A stretch of DNA of 7,122 nucleotides from CAZMFZ01 sp046152935 (lineage in GTDB: Bacteria > Bacteroidota > Bacteroidia > Cytophagales > UBA9547), in NCBI GenBank assembly GCA_046152935.1, contig JBJXGB010000267.1:1-7122 (forward strand). The letters run 5' to 3'. This document shows, piece by piece, positions 1 through 6,433 of the stretch (position 1 is the stretch's first letter; every line of letters starts with the position of its first letter). A program made the position numbers and the translations under genes. The notes beneath the pieces were generated by a model that saw only the letters and a program-made list of their open reading frames with translations, was not told the origin of the DNA and did no database searches.

Positions 1-3000
1 GTGATGTTCCAAAACTTAATACAGTTCCAAATTCTTGAAATGAAAATAAGAAACCATTTCCAGTAACACCATCGGCACGAAAAATTTCATAAAAACGGTT
101 CGTTGTAATATTGTTTGGGTTTACCCACGCTTCCAAGGTGATTTGATTTGAAGGAGCTCCAGAAAAATTTATAGGAAAAGAAACATTGTCATTATCACCT
201 GCAAACTGCAAAGCATTGTTGCAACCTACTCCAATATTTATTCCAGACGAAGTTAAGTTTCCACCTAAACTTGTAATGGCAACCGTGTAAATACCAGCAC
301 TGGTGGTTAACGCACTGGTTAGTGTAACCGTGGAAGCTGTAGCTCCGGCAATAGAAACGCCATTTTTAAACCATTGATAACCTAAGCCTGATCCTGTGGC
401 TGTTACTGAAAGTGGAATTGTAACTCCTGAGCAAACCGTTTGAGAAGAAGTAATTCCAGTAATGGTTGGAGCTGAAAAAGTATATGTGCCAATAATGGTT
501 GTTTGAGCAGAACTAATAAAGTTAGAAGCCCCACCATTTAAAGTAAAACCAGAGAATGCCCCATTAGATCCATTTCCACTTTTATCAATTATTGAAGTTA
601 TGGTGGTATTATTCCCTGCGGGTATGCCCTGATTAAAATCCCAATAGCCAACTAAACCAGTTGTAGTTGTTGAAATGTTTTTATAAAGGTTATTCTGAAT
701 TTCTTGCTGAGAGAGTGATATGTTCCAAATTCGGGCTTCGTCAATTATACCGTTATTAAAAAATGATGCCCCTTCAAAATTGCCTATTCTAAAAGTAACT
801 GTAGAACTAACTGCCGAAAATGATCCAGTCCAAGTAGAGGGAACCAATACCCCATTGATGTACATACTTACTACACCTTGATTTACACTAACAGCCACAT
901 GCGACCATTGACCAACTGGAACAGAATTAATATTTGTGGAAACTAAAAAATTGCCATTGGTAGTTTCAAATACTAGTCTACCGTTTGTTGTTCCGAATTC
1001 ATTGACAAACAATGCCCAACCAGAAGGCCCCCCACCTGTTTTTTTACTAAAAATGGTGTTCAAAAAATCAGTGCCAGTAGTGTTTAGCCTATTATAAACC
1101 CAGGCTTCAGCAGTAAAATTGGAAGTTAAGTTAAGTTGAGAAATATTCCCAACTACAATTTCATCGTTTCCACCATCAAAATCCAAAGCATTGTTGCAAT
1201 TCGGAAACATTACACCTACAGAAGTTGAAGTACCATAAATACTTGATACTTGTACCAAATAAGTACCTACAGAAGTGGTGAGTGCAGAAGTTAAATTAAG
1301 AGTTGCAGAAGTTTGTCCTGAAATAATATTTCCATTTCTATGCCATTGGTAATTGAAACTGCCTTGTCCCGTTGCAGTAATGGTGTAAGTACCTGTGCCA
1401 TTGGCACACACAGAAGGAGCTGTGCCCATATTAATAAAAGGAGCACCAAAATTGTACAAACCCGTAGTTGTGGTGATTGAACCAACCCAATTGGAGGTAG
1501 TGCCACCTGCAAGATTTGTAAAACTATTGAGCGTACCATTATGATTGCCTCCTGCTTGGTCTATGAGCGTAGTAACGCCAGTATTATTTCCACCACCTAT
1601 TCCTTGGTTAAAGTTATAAGCTGCTACCAAGCCTGGCAAGTTGCCATTGATGGTTCTATAAATATTTTCTCTGATATCATTAGGTGTACGAGCTACATTC
1701 CATATTCGGGCTTCGTCTATTTGACCATTGAATTTATGACATTGGCATCCATATCCTTGACGACCAATAAAAAAATCATTTAATCCACCTGTCACATTCA
1801 AATTGAGATTATATCCTACATTTGTAACATTTACACCATTAAAATAAAAACCTAAAATGGAGGTTGAACCATTGTAAGTTACCGCTACATGCGACCAGGT
1901 ATTGTATGGAACAACAATTCCTGAATTAATCCAATAGGCAGTGCCAGAAGATAATGCATTAAAGAAATGTAAAGTTTGATTAATTCCACCAAATGTATTT
2001 ATCTGTAATGCGTAACCATTATCAAACGCACCGTTAACTTCTCCCTTGGAAAATATAGTATGGTGTCTGTTATTCAAATTTAATGGATTTACCCAAGCTT
2101 CCATGGTAAAATTATTACCCAAATTAAAATCATTGCTATTACTATTTACAGTTACAAATGGTCCAGTTGTGCCATTTCCATTGAATTGCAATGCATTGTT
2201 AGCCTGAACTTCCAATCCACTTAAAGAAATATTTTTTGTACCTATTGTATAATATCCATCTACTAAGTTGGCATCCGTAACGTCAAATATCACTTGTGTT
2301 CCTTGAACGATTTTTGCCGAAACTGTAACTTCACTGAATGTGCCAGTGGAAGTTGTGCGGTATAACAAAGTGTAATCAGCAACAGCTCCAGGTGTTGTAG
2401 TTAATCCTCCTAGAGCAAAATCAAATGCAATGCTGGTGTTGCCCGCACTTAAACTGCCTGTTTTGTCTATAAAAAAATCTCTGTCCCAACGCTGTAGTAC
2501 CAAGCCAGAAAGGTTAGCACTGGAAACTGTGTTCGTATTGTTTTCGTAACCTGCTATCAAATAAGCACCATTGGTCAAAGAAGGTGTTGCAGCAAAACTC
2601 AATCCTCCTTTTGAAGAAGCAATGTTTTGATTGTCAATTACGGATTCTTGACCTATTCCAAAAACACCATTTATATATGTAGTGGTCGTTGGTTGTGCAT
2701 ATTTATCGTTGGCAATAGAGATATTATATTTTGCATTAAGGTAGTTTTCTACCAAGTTAGTTTGTGTAGCATTTAGAGTCGTGTTGTAAGAAATAATTTC
2801 CGCAATTGTACCTTGATGCCAACCATTTGATGCAAGTCTTGAACCAATGTAAAGATCAGAGCTCGATATTTGATAATTACCTGCATTTGTCCAACCTCCT
2901 GCATTGTTCGTAATAGATAAATCTGATCCATTTTTTCTCATTTGAACATTTGAAGGTGACGTTCCAGAACTTAAAATCTTCAAAGTCATAATATTATTAC

Positions 3001-4777
3001 TCGATGTAGCTGCATTTTCAGAAACTGCTGCATTACTGCATCCATTATGAAGACCCCAGTTAGGTGTACTACCGCTTCCTGTACGATATCCCAATTCAAA
3101 ATTTGTTACACAATTGTTATTTTCCCATTGAAACATCAAAAACCTCTGCGAACTAATGTCGGTTGGATTAAATACTAAAAAAGAAGTGATTGGAGAAGAA
3201 CGCGTTGCAAATAACTGAAACGGATTAACTAATAAATAGCTTGATGTACCATTAAAAGATAAAGCAGGTTTTCCATTTACTGAGTTAGATACAAATGTTG
3301 GTTGATTTCCCACACTTGCCTGTAAAGCATTGGAACCATTTCCTGATTGATCGGTCCATGAAGAGACTCCCACTCCATTCACAGAGGTATTGGTACCTGT
3401 AGAGGCATCGAGCCACAACCTAAGGGCAGATGCACCATTGCGAGAACCTACCCCACCAGGACCATCATAGGCGTTTGATTGTGACCCCAATCCGCTAAAC
3501 AAGGTGTTTTTTGTACCAATTGTATAATATCCATCAACCAAGTTAGCATCAGCTACATCAAACACCACTTCATTACCCACCACGGCTGCATTGGCTACTG
3601 TTACTTCAGAAAATGTACCTCCAGAAGTACTCCTATATATTAAGGTATAATTGGCTGCAAGGCCCGGTGTAGTAGATATGCCACTTTTTAAGAAATTAAA
3701 AGATATTTTGGTATTACCTGCATTTAAATTGCCTGTTTTGTCTACATAAAAATCTCTATCCCAACGTTGTTGTATTAGTCCCGAAAGATTAACACTACTT
3801 ACAGTATTTACTGCCTTATTGTGCCCTGCAAAAAGATAGGCACCTGTGGTCACAGATGAAGTTACAGTAATATTTAACCCACCATCAGAATAAGCAATGG
3901 TGTGATTGTCACTTGCCCCTTGCTGTCCTGTACCTATTACAGCTAAATCATAGTTCCCATTGCCAGGGGTATCTCCTAGGTATAAATCTGTTGCAAGTGC
4001 ACCAATATCATATTTAGAAGCTAAGTAGTTTTCTAAGATGAGGCGTTGGGTGTTGTTTCTTTTAGAGTTATAGACGAGGACTTCGCTTATATTACAGTTT
4101 TGGAAGTGACCTCCAGTGTTATACTTTCCAAGCCAATATGAGTTTAGTTCGGCAGCACCATAATCTGCAGCGGCAATCGTGAAAGTAGACTGTGAGCCGT
4201 TGATAGCCAATAGAGACTGCCCAGCTCCCAAGTTTCTACCGTAAAATACGTTAACCACACCCAATTGCCCTAAAGGAAAAGGCCTTGAACCCAATACGCT
4301 ACCACCAGAATTGATACAACCGTAATTGCCACTCCCAGCAAGATAAGTGCCTTGGTGATATCCATTAGTAGCATTAGCCGTAAATGTCAAACCATCGCTT
4401 GCATAAGTATTCACTCTAATGGCCATAAATACATCTGGAGTATAGCCACCAGAAGTACTCATACTTTCATTGGCAATAGCCCCTCCATTGAAAGCAATTG
4501 CAGGGTTTCCATTGAAAACATTTGCTTGGTAGGTACCTGTACCATATACATTAGTACCAGATGTAGTTGCTGCATGATTAGCACTTCCACTTTTATCGTC
4601 CCAGCCTACAAGGGCATTGCCAGTATTGGTTACAATTGTAATTCTATCGCTAGCATCGAGCCAAACTTTGAGAGCAGAAGTACCATTGCGAGAGCCTACT
4701 CCACCAGGTCCGTCTTGAGCTGTGATACAATTTAGTGTTGATATTAATATAGCAATACTGAGGAAAAGTTTTTTCAT
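1..4777 (-). CDS. Giant secreted LamG/Ig-like modular surface protein (3' end outside window)
   Basis: One minus-strand frame is open for at least 1592 codons from ATG at 4777 and leaves the window without a stop. Residues 1-20 (MKKLFLSIAILISTLNCITA) are a signal peptide, with likely cleavage before Q21. Residues 22-437 and 438-858 are two homologous modules. Each begins DGPGGVGSRNG, has LWLDA or VWLDA, a LamG-like jellyroll ending in ENYLxxKY, a segment with a (V/F)GIGQ-like motif that I think is DUF8202-like, then QRWDRDF and DGYYTIGTKN. From 859 come LamG-3 type jellyrolls (FTMEAWVNP, WSHVAVTYNG, FFIGRQ, GQIDEARIWN) alternating with Ig-like domains (1112-1192 and 1436-1518; YQWxxNG, LTSALTTS). 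A third LamG begins near 1519. The role is inferred: an exported adhesin or carbohydrate-binding protein, with no catalytic motif seen. A C-terminal type IX sorting domain is expected beyond the left edge but cannot be seen. The start is fixed by the signal peptide and the promoter at 4844-4873. No Shine-Dalgarno is present. Confidence 0.93.
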   Translation of the reverse strand, partial: MKKLFLSIAILISTLNCITAQDGPGGVGSRNGTSALKVWLDASDRITIVTNTGNALVGWDDKSGSANHAATTSGTNVYGTGTYQANVFNGNPAIAFNGGAIANESMSTSGGYTPDVFMAIRVNTYASDGLTFTANATNGYHQGTYLAGSGNYGCINSGGSVLGSRPFPLGQLGVVNVFYGRNLGAGQSLLAINGSQSTFTIAAADYGAAELNSYWLGKYNTGGHFQNCNISEVLVYNSKRNNTQRLILENYLASKYDIGALATDLYLGDTPGNGNYDLAVIGTGQQGASDNHTIAYSDGGLNITVTSSVTTGAYLFAGHNKAVNTVSSVNLSGLIQQRWDRDFYVDKTGNLNAGNTKISFNFLKSGISTTPGLAANYTLIYRSTSGGTFSEVTVANAAVVGNEVVFDVADANLVDGYYTIGTKNTLFSGLGSQSNAYDGPGGVGSRNGASALRLWLDASTGTNTSVNGVGVSSWTDQSGNGSNALQASVGNQPTFVSNSVNGKPALSFNGTSSYLLVNPFQLFATRSSPITSFLVFNPTDISSQRFLMFQWENNNCVTNFELGYRTGSGSTPNWGLHNGCSNAAVSENAATSSNNIMTLKILSSGTSPSNVQMRKNGSDLSITNNAGGWTNAGNYQISSSDLYIGSRLASNGWHQGTIAEIISYNTTLNATQTNLVENYLNAKYNISIANDKYAQPTTTTYINGVFGIGQESVIDNQNIASSKGGLSFAATPSLTNGAYLIAGYENNTNTVSSANLSGLVLQRWDRDFFIDKTGSLSAGNTSIAFDFALGGLTTTPGAVADYTLLYRTTSTGTFSEVTVSAKIVQGTQVIFDVTDANLVDGYYTIGTKNISLSGLEVQANNALQFNGNGTTGPFVTVNSNSNDFNLGNNFTMEAWVNPLNLNNRHHTIFSKGEVNGAFDNGYALQINTFGGINQTLHFFNALSSGTAYWINSGIVVPYNTWSHVAVTYNGSTSILGFYFNGVNVTNVGYNLNLNVTGGLNDFFIGRQGYGCQCHKFNGQIDEARIWNVARTPNDIRENIYRTINGNLPGLVAAYNFNQGIGGGNNTGVTTLIDQAGGNHNGTLNSFTNLAGGTTSNWVGSITTTTGLYNFGAPFINMGTAPSVCANGTGTYTITATGQGSFNYQWHRNGNIISGQTSATLNLTSALTTSVGTYLVQVSSIYGTSTSVGVMFPNCNNALDFDGGNDEIVVGNISQLNLTSNFTAEAWVYNRLNTTGTDFLNTIFSKKTGGGPSGWALFVNEFGTTNGRLVFETTNGNFLVSTNINSVPVGQWSHVAVSVNQGVVSMYINGVLVPSTWTGSFSAVSSTVTFRIGNFEGASFFNNGIIDEARIWNISLSQQEIQNNLYKNISTTTTGLVGYWDFNQGIPAGNNTTITSIIDKSGNGSNGAFSGFTLNGGASNFISSAQTTIIGTYTFSAPTITGITSSQTVCSGVTIPLSVTATGSGLGYQWFKNGVSIAGATASTVTLTSALTTSAGIYTVAITSLGGNLTSSGINIGVGCNNALQFAGDNDNVSFPINFSGAPSNQITLEAWVNPNNITTNRFYEIFRADGVTGNGFLFSFQEFGTVLSFGTS
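224..1198 (-). repeat. LamG + Ig-like unit 2 (residues 1194-1518) of the giant protein
   Basis: The second unit opens CNNALDFDGGND and repeats the plan of unit 1: FTAEAWVYN, TIFSKKTGGG, WSHVAVSVNQG, MYINGVLVPS, IDEARIWNISLSQQEI, GLVGYWDFNQGI, then an Ig-like domain with VCSGVTIPLSV, YQWFKNG and LTSALTTSAGIYTV. A third unit begins at position 223 (C1519, CNNALQFAGDND; ITLEAWVNP) and is cut by the window edge. The spacing from C1194 to C1519 is 325 residues. Confidence 0.85.
1199..2203 (-). repeat. LamG + Ig-like unit 1 (residues 859-1193) of the giant protein
   Basis: The unit opens ANNALQFNGNG, runs through a LamG-3 jellyroll (FTMEAWVNP, TIFSKGE, WSHVAVTYNG, FFIGRQ, GQIDEARIWNVARTPNDI), a linker GLVAAYNFNQGI, and an Ig-like domain with CANGTGTYTI, YQWHRNG and LTSALTTSVGTYLV. 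LamG jellyrolls commonly bind sugars or proteins; the ligand here is unknown. Confidence 0.85.
2204..3466 (-). repeat. Intragenic module 2 (residues 438-858) of the giant protein
   Basis: This is the second copy of the module. It has the same landmarks in the same order: DGPGGVGSRNGASALRLWLD, WTDQSGNGSNALQ, NGKPALSFNG, VENYLNAKYNI, GIGQESVIDNQNIASSKGG, GLVLQRWDRDFFIDKTG and ANLVDGYYTIGTKN (G846). From the opening Asp to the closing TIG it is nine residues longer than module 1 (408 against 399), and the jellyroll interior has diverged most. Confidence 0.85.
3467..4714 (-). repeat. Intragenic module 1 (residues 22-437) of the giant protein
   Basis: This is the first of two homologous protein modules. 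It contains DGPGGVGSRNGTSALKVWLD at the start, WDDKSGSANHA, NGNPAIAFNG, the jellyroll end EVLVYNSKRNNTQ followed by ENYLASKYDI (about residue 250), GTGQQGASDNHTIAYSDGG, GLIQQRWDRDFYVDKTG, and ANLVDGYYTIGTKN (G421). The match to module 2 is visible at the DNA level too, for example the stretch around 4653-4713 against 3409-3465. Confidence 0.85.
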
Positions 4778-4801
4778 TCGAAGAACAAGGGAAATAGAAA
4801 T

Positions 4802-4832
4802 AGATCAACCAATGATCTCAAAAAAGTTGAGA
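4802..4832 (-). promoter_or_regulatory. Leader of giant-protein gene with two competing hairpins
   Basis: Between the predicted start site and the ATG, two short inverted repeats overlap. One pairs 4802-4807 with 4813-4818 (AGATCA/TGATCT, 5-base loop). The other pairs 4816-4821 with 4827-4832 (TCTCAA/TTGAGA, 5-base loop). They share 4816-4818, so both cannot form at once. A regulatory role is only inferred; each stem is just 6 bp. Confidence 0.3.
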
Positions 4833-4843
4833 CATAAGGAATT

Positions 4844-4873
4844 CAAATATATAATGTATTTTTAAAAGACAAT
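4844..4873 (-). promoter_or_regulatory. Bacteroidota-type promoter for giant-protein gene
   Basis: On the minus strand, TATATTTG at 4851-4844 matches the Bacteroidota -7 consensus TAnnTTTG exactly. An ATTG element ends at 4870, leaving an 18-base spacer, close to the usual 19 or so bases. The predicted start of transcription is near 4836, giving a leader of about 60 bases before ATG 4777. Confidence 0.6.
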
Positions 4874-4913
4874 GATAGTCTTCGATAAAATAGATGTATT
4901 ATTCGTTGAAATT

Positions 4914-4934
4914 GAGGTGGTGTAGGGTGTTTCC
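4914..4934 (+). repeat. Truncated family A repeat
   Basis: These 21 bases match the left part of the full A repeat at 5027-5047 (GAGGTGGTGTAGGG, then TGTTTCCA). The match ends inside the hairpin: the right arm CACCCTACAC is missing and is replaced by unrelated AGGCAAAACACTC. It is probably a decayed or recombined copy. Confidence 0.65.
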
Positions 4935-5020
4935 AGGCAAAACACTCGAGATTCTAAAATTAAAAAGTCGGGTGGATGCACCTGCCTTCCACTAAGGCTG
5001 TTACTATCAAGAAAAAAGGA
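4935..5020. other. Intergenic stretch, no gene
   Basis: No coding frame is seen here. The stretch contains a small dyad GGTG-GATG-CACC near 4971-4983, and GAAAAAAGGACTTTAG at 5011-5026, which resembles the AAGGACTTTTTTT start of family C and leads into the A-B repeat. It may be worn repeat remnants. Confidence 0.35.
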
Positions 5021-5118
5021 CTTTAGAGGTGGTGTAGGGTGTTTCCACCCTACACATTATTTACTAACTATATGTCTTGGCCTGCAATGGTTTGTTGGAG
5101 AAGAACTCCAACAAAGGC
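5021..5118 (+). repeat. A-B composite hairpin repeat, copy 1
   Basis: Hairpin A is a perfect 10-bp stem, GTGTAGGGTG (5032-5041) with CACCCTACAC (5046-5055), around a TTTC loop. A conserved spacer containing AACTATATGTCTTG follows. Hairpin B is a perfect 10-bp stem, TTTGTTGGAG (5091-5100) with CTCCAACAAA (5106-5115), around AAGAA, ending in AAGGC. Neither stem is followed by a T tract on either strand, so these are not canonical intrinsic terminators. Copies 2 and 3 lie at 5780-5875 and 6333-6432. Confidence 0.85.
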
Positions 5119-5123
5119 GGAAT

Positions 5124-5180
5124 CACCAACTATATGTCTTGTCTTGAAATGATTTGTTGGAACAGAAGGCCAACAAAGGC
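5124..5180 (+). repeat. Solo family B hairpin repeat
   Basis: This is a B repeat without A, directly after A-B copy 1. It keeps AACTATATGTCTTG and AAAGGC. The stem is TTTGTTGG (5153-5160) with CCAACAAA (5170-5177). The two inner pairs are lost, so the stem is 8 bp with a larger loop. Confidence 0.8.
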
Positions 5181-5182
5181 AA

Positions 5183-5276
5183 AAATATAAGGACTTTTTT
5201 TGTTTACATTGTAGTCGGAGACTACAATTTCACTTGCCAATACGTAGAGCCACTTTGTGAACTCTACGCATAGTGA
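5183..5276 (+). repeat. Family C two-hairpin repeat, left copy
   Basis: This aligns without gaps to the right copy starting at 5677 (constant offset 494). It begins AAATATAAGGACTTTTTTTG. Hairpin C1 pairs ATTGTAGTC (5208-5216) with GACTACAAT (5220-5228). Hairpin C2 pairs CGTAGAG (5243-5249) with CTCTACG (5262-5268). It ends seven bases before the stop codon of the DUF5618-like gene. Confidence 0.85.
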
Positions 5277-5282
5277 TGGTAG

Positions 5283-5657
5283 CTAAACGCTTTTAATTTT
5301 TACCCATTGCAATATTTTATCGGCAACCTCAAAACCCTGTAATGCCATTTTTGCTTGCCCATGCCCATCGTAACCCATTACTAAATGAAAAATTTGATAT
5401 GTAGTATCAAAATAATTGAGTATTTTTTTGTCTAATTTAGCCAATTCTGATTTGTACCAATCTACTGATTTTCTGCCTTTTTCTTTTGAAACCATCACGC
5501 TATCCAACGCCACCAACACGCCAGAATAAGCTGCATGACCTGCTAATTTGACATATTTTTTGTCTTCATAATAACCATCTTCTTTGTTTGCCTTTGTAGA
5601 TAATATTTCTTTTGCATTGTCAATATATCGTTGTGCTTCAGATAGTTGATTTTTCAT
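5283..5657 (-). CDS. DUF5618-like small helical protein, function unknown
   Basis: This encodes 124 residues from ATG 5657 to TAG 5283. A TTG at 5678 would add seven residues (MQKYLNV), but it overlaps the predicted -7 element and the edge of repeat C. The ATG start also puts SEAQRYIDNAKEIL at the N-terminus, as I recall for the family. Visible features are EDGYYEDKKYVK (26-37), AGHAAYSGVLVALDS (39-53), and a C-terminal helix AKMALQGFEVADKILQWVK. The pattern resembles DUF5618, a Bacteroidota family of unknown function. It looks all-helical, perhaps HEPN-like, but no RxxxxH RNase motif is evident and no partner nucleotidyltransferase is nearby. No signal peptide or membrane segment is seen, so it is probably cytoplasmic. 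It lies between two direct copies of repeat C, and the right copy supplies its likely promoter. Confidence 0.8.
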   Translation of the reverse strand: MKNQLSEAQRYIDNAKEILSTKANKEDGYYEDKKYVKLAGHAAYSGVLVALDSVMVSKEKGRKSVDWYKSELAKLDKKILNYFDTTYQIFHLVMGYDGHGQAKMALQGFEVADKILQWVKIKSV

Positions 5658-5675
5658 GACGTTAAGATATTTTTG

Positions 5676-5683
5676 CAAATATA
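5676..5683 (-). promoter_or_regulatory. Probable -7 element for DUF5618-like gene, carried by repeat C
   Basis: TATATTTG on the minus strand matches TAnnTTTG exactly and would place transcription about 12 bases before ATG 5657. I see no TTG at the -33 spacing; that region lies inside hairpin C1 (5702-5722). The left C copy has TATATTTT at the equivalent place, so the exact match is specific to this copy. Confidence 0.45.
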
Positions 5684-5770
5684 AGGACTTTTTTTGTTCA
5701 TATTGTAGTCGGAGACTACAATTTCATTTGCTAGTACGTAGAGTTACAGCGTCAACTTTACGCATGGCGG
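5677..5770 (+). repeat. Family C two-hairpin repeat, right copy
   Basis: This is a direct copy of 5183-5276. Hairpin C1 is ATTGTAGTC (5702-5710) with GACTACAAT (5714-5722). Hairpin C2 is CGTAGAGTT (5737-5745) with AACTTTACG (5754-5762). The C2 right arm has changed C to T, which keeps a G-U pair, while the loop has changed freely. It sits upstream of the DUF5618-like gene and contributes its -7 element. Confidence 0.85.
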
Positions 5771-5779
5771 GGTCAGCAA

Positions 5780-5875
5780 CTTAGGGGTGGTGTAGGGTCT
5801 TTCCACCCTACACATTATTTACAAACTATATGTCTTGTATTGAAATGGTTTGTTGGAGAAGAACTCCAACAAAGG
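5780..5875 (+). repeat. A-B composite hairpin repeat, copy 2
   Basis: This has the same organization as 5021-5118. Hairpin A is 9 bp (GTGTAGGGT 5790-5798 with ACCCTACAC 5805-5813); the closing pair is lost to a C-C mismatch. Hairpin B is a perfect 10 bp (5849-5858 with 5864-5873, loop AAGAA). It ends 24 bases from the stop of the coiled-coil gene, so it could protect or end that transcript, but no T tract follows. Confidence 0.85.
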
Positions 5876-5899
5876 GAAAAGAAATAAAAATTGGCAAAA

Positions 5900-6262
5900 T
5901 CATTTCACCAATCCCAATATTTGGGCAATAAGCGAAAGGCTATCTTTATTGAGAAGAATCATTACTGAGAGAAGAATGAGGAAATAAATGGTAATTTTCC
6001 TTTCTAACCTCGATTCTAAAACTGTAATCTGTGATCTCACTACTTCAATTTCTGATCTGATTACTGCCAAATCAGCTTTTGAGGCCAATTCTTTACCAAG
6101 CTCGTCTTTAATTTCAAGTTTTTTCTGAGTAGCTATTTGGTCTACTTTCCTTTCAGCTTGGGCAAACGAAAAATCGAGCAACGTTGTTACTTTTTCGGCT
6201 ACGGCTTTGCCAAACTCCTTTTCGAGCGAAATATAGGTTTCTAAAGGTATGCTCTGTGCCAT
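5900..6262 (-). CDS. Coiled-coil protein with C-terminal membrane anchor (DUF1640/CCDC90-like)
   Basis: This encodes 120 residues, ATG 6262 to TGA 5900. The N-terminal part (1-40) is LEKEFGKAVAEKVTTLLDF, a helical region. Residues about 45-88 are heptad-rich and charged: KLEIKDELGKELASKADLAV, then RSEIEVVRSQITVLESRLER. Residues about 89-104 (KITIYFLILLSVMILL) are a single membrane segment, followed by an amphipathic tail SLSLIAQILGLVK. The order (helical head, ELASKADLA coiled coil, terminal membrane helix) resembles bacterial DUF1640/CCDC90-type proteins, whose bacterial function is unknown. By the positive charge just before the helix it is probably anchored in the inner membrane with the coiled coil in the cytoplasm, likely oligomeric. 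It has its own promoter at 6283-6313 and lies between two direct A-B repeats. The family name is tentative. Confidence 0.8.
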   Translation of the reverse strand: MAQSIPLETYISLEKEFGKAVAEKVTTLLDFSFAQAERKVDQIATQKKLEIKDELGKELASKADLAVIRSEIEVVRSQITVLESRLERKITIYFLILLSVMILLNKDSLSLIAQILGLVK

Positions 6263-6282
6263 TACTATTAAATTATCAGCTG

Positions 6283-6313
6283 TAAAATTACCAGTAAATT
6301 ACTTGTTTTCAAA
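6283..6313 (-). promoter_or_regulatory. Bacteroidota-type promoter for the coiled-coil gene
   Basis: On the minus strand, TTTG (6313-6310) and TAATTTTA (6290-6283, seven of eight to TAnnTTTG) are separated by exactly 19 bases, the expected -33/-7 spacing. The predicted start of transcription is near 6276, giving a leader of about 14 bases without a Shine-Dalgarno. Confidence 0.55.
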
Positions 6314-6332
6314 TAACTATGAGCACATATTT

Positions 6333-6432
6333 TGCTAGGGGTGGTGTAGGGCGTTTCCACCTTACACACATGATTTACCAACTATATGTCTTGTCCTGCA
6401 ATGGTTTGTTGGACAAGAACTCCAATAAAGGC
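6333..6432 (+). repeat. A-B composite hairpin repeat, copy 3
   Basis: Hairpin A pairs 6344-6353 with 6358-6367, with one G-U pair and one mismatch (GTGTAGGGCG with CACCTTACAC). The spacer is slightly changed but keeps ACCAACTATATGTCTTG. Hairpin B (TTTGTTGGA with TCCAATAAA) has one G-U pair. It abuts the 42-bp tandem array through AAAGGCAAAGCTT. Confidence 0.85.
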
Positions 6433-6433
6433 A

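Noticed and set aside
1291..1783. Short frames on both strands inside the giant gene
   Set aside because: They are shadows of the long minus-strand frame, which has clear LamG and Ig-like motifs throughout.
4352..4735. 127-codon plus-strand frame opposite the N-terminal module
   Set aside because: It is antisense to the well-supported module 1. Its Ser/Ile/Cys-rich composition is typical of a shadow frame.
5091..5115. Intrinsic terminator at hairpin B
   Set aside because: The stem is strong but no T tract follows on either strand in any copy.
5021..5875. Integron attC sites between the small genes
   Set aside because: Hairpin B has GTTGG/CCAAC arms, but the paired R and L boxes with the usual spacing are absent, and no integrase is seen.
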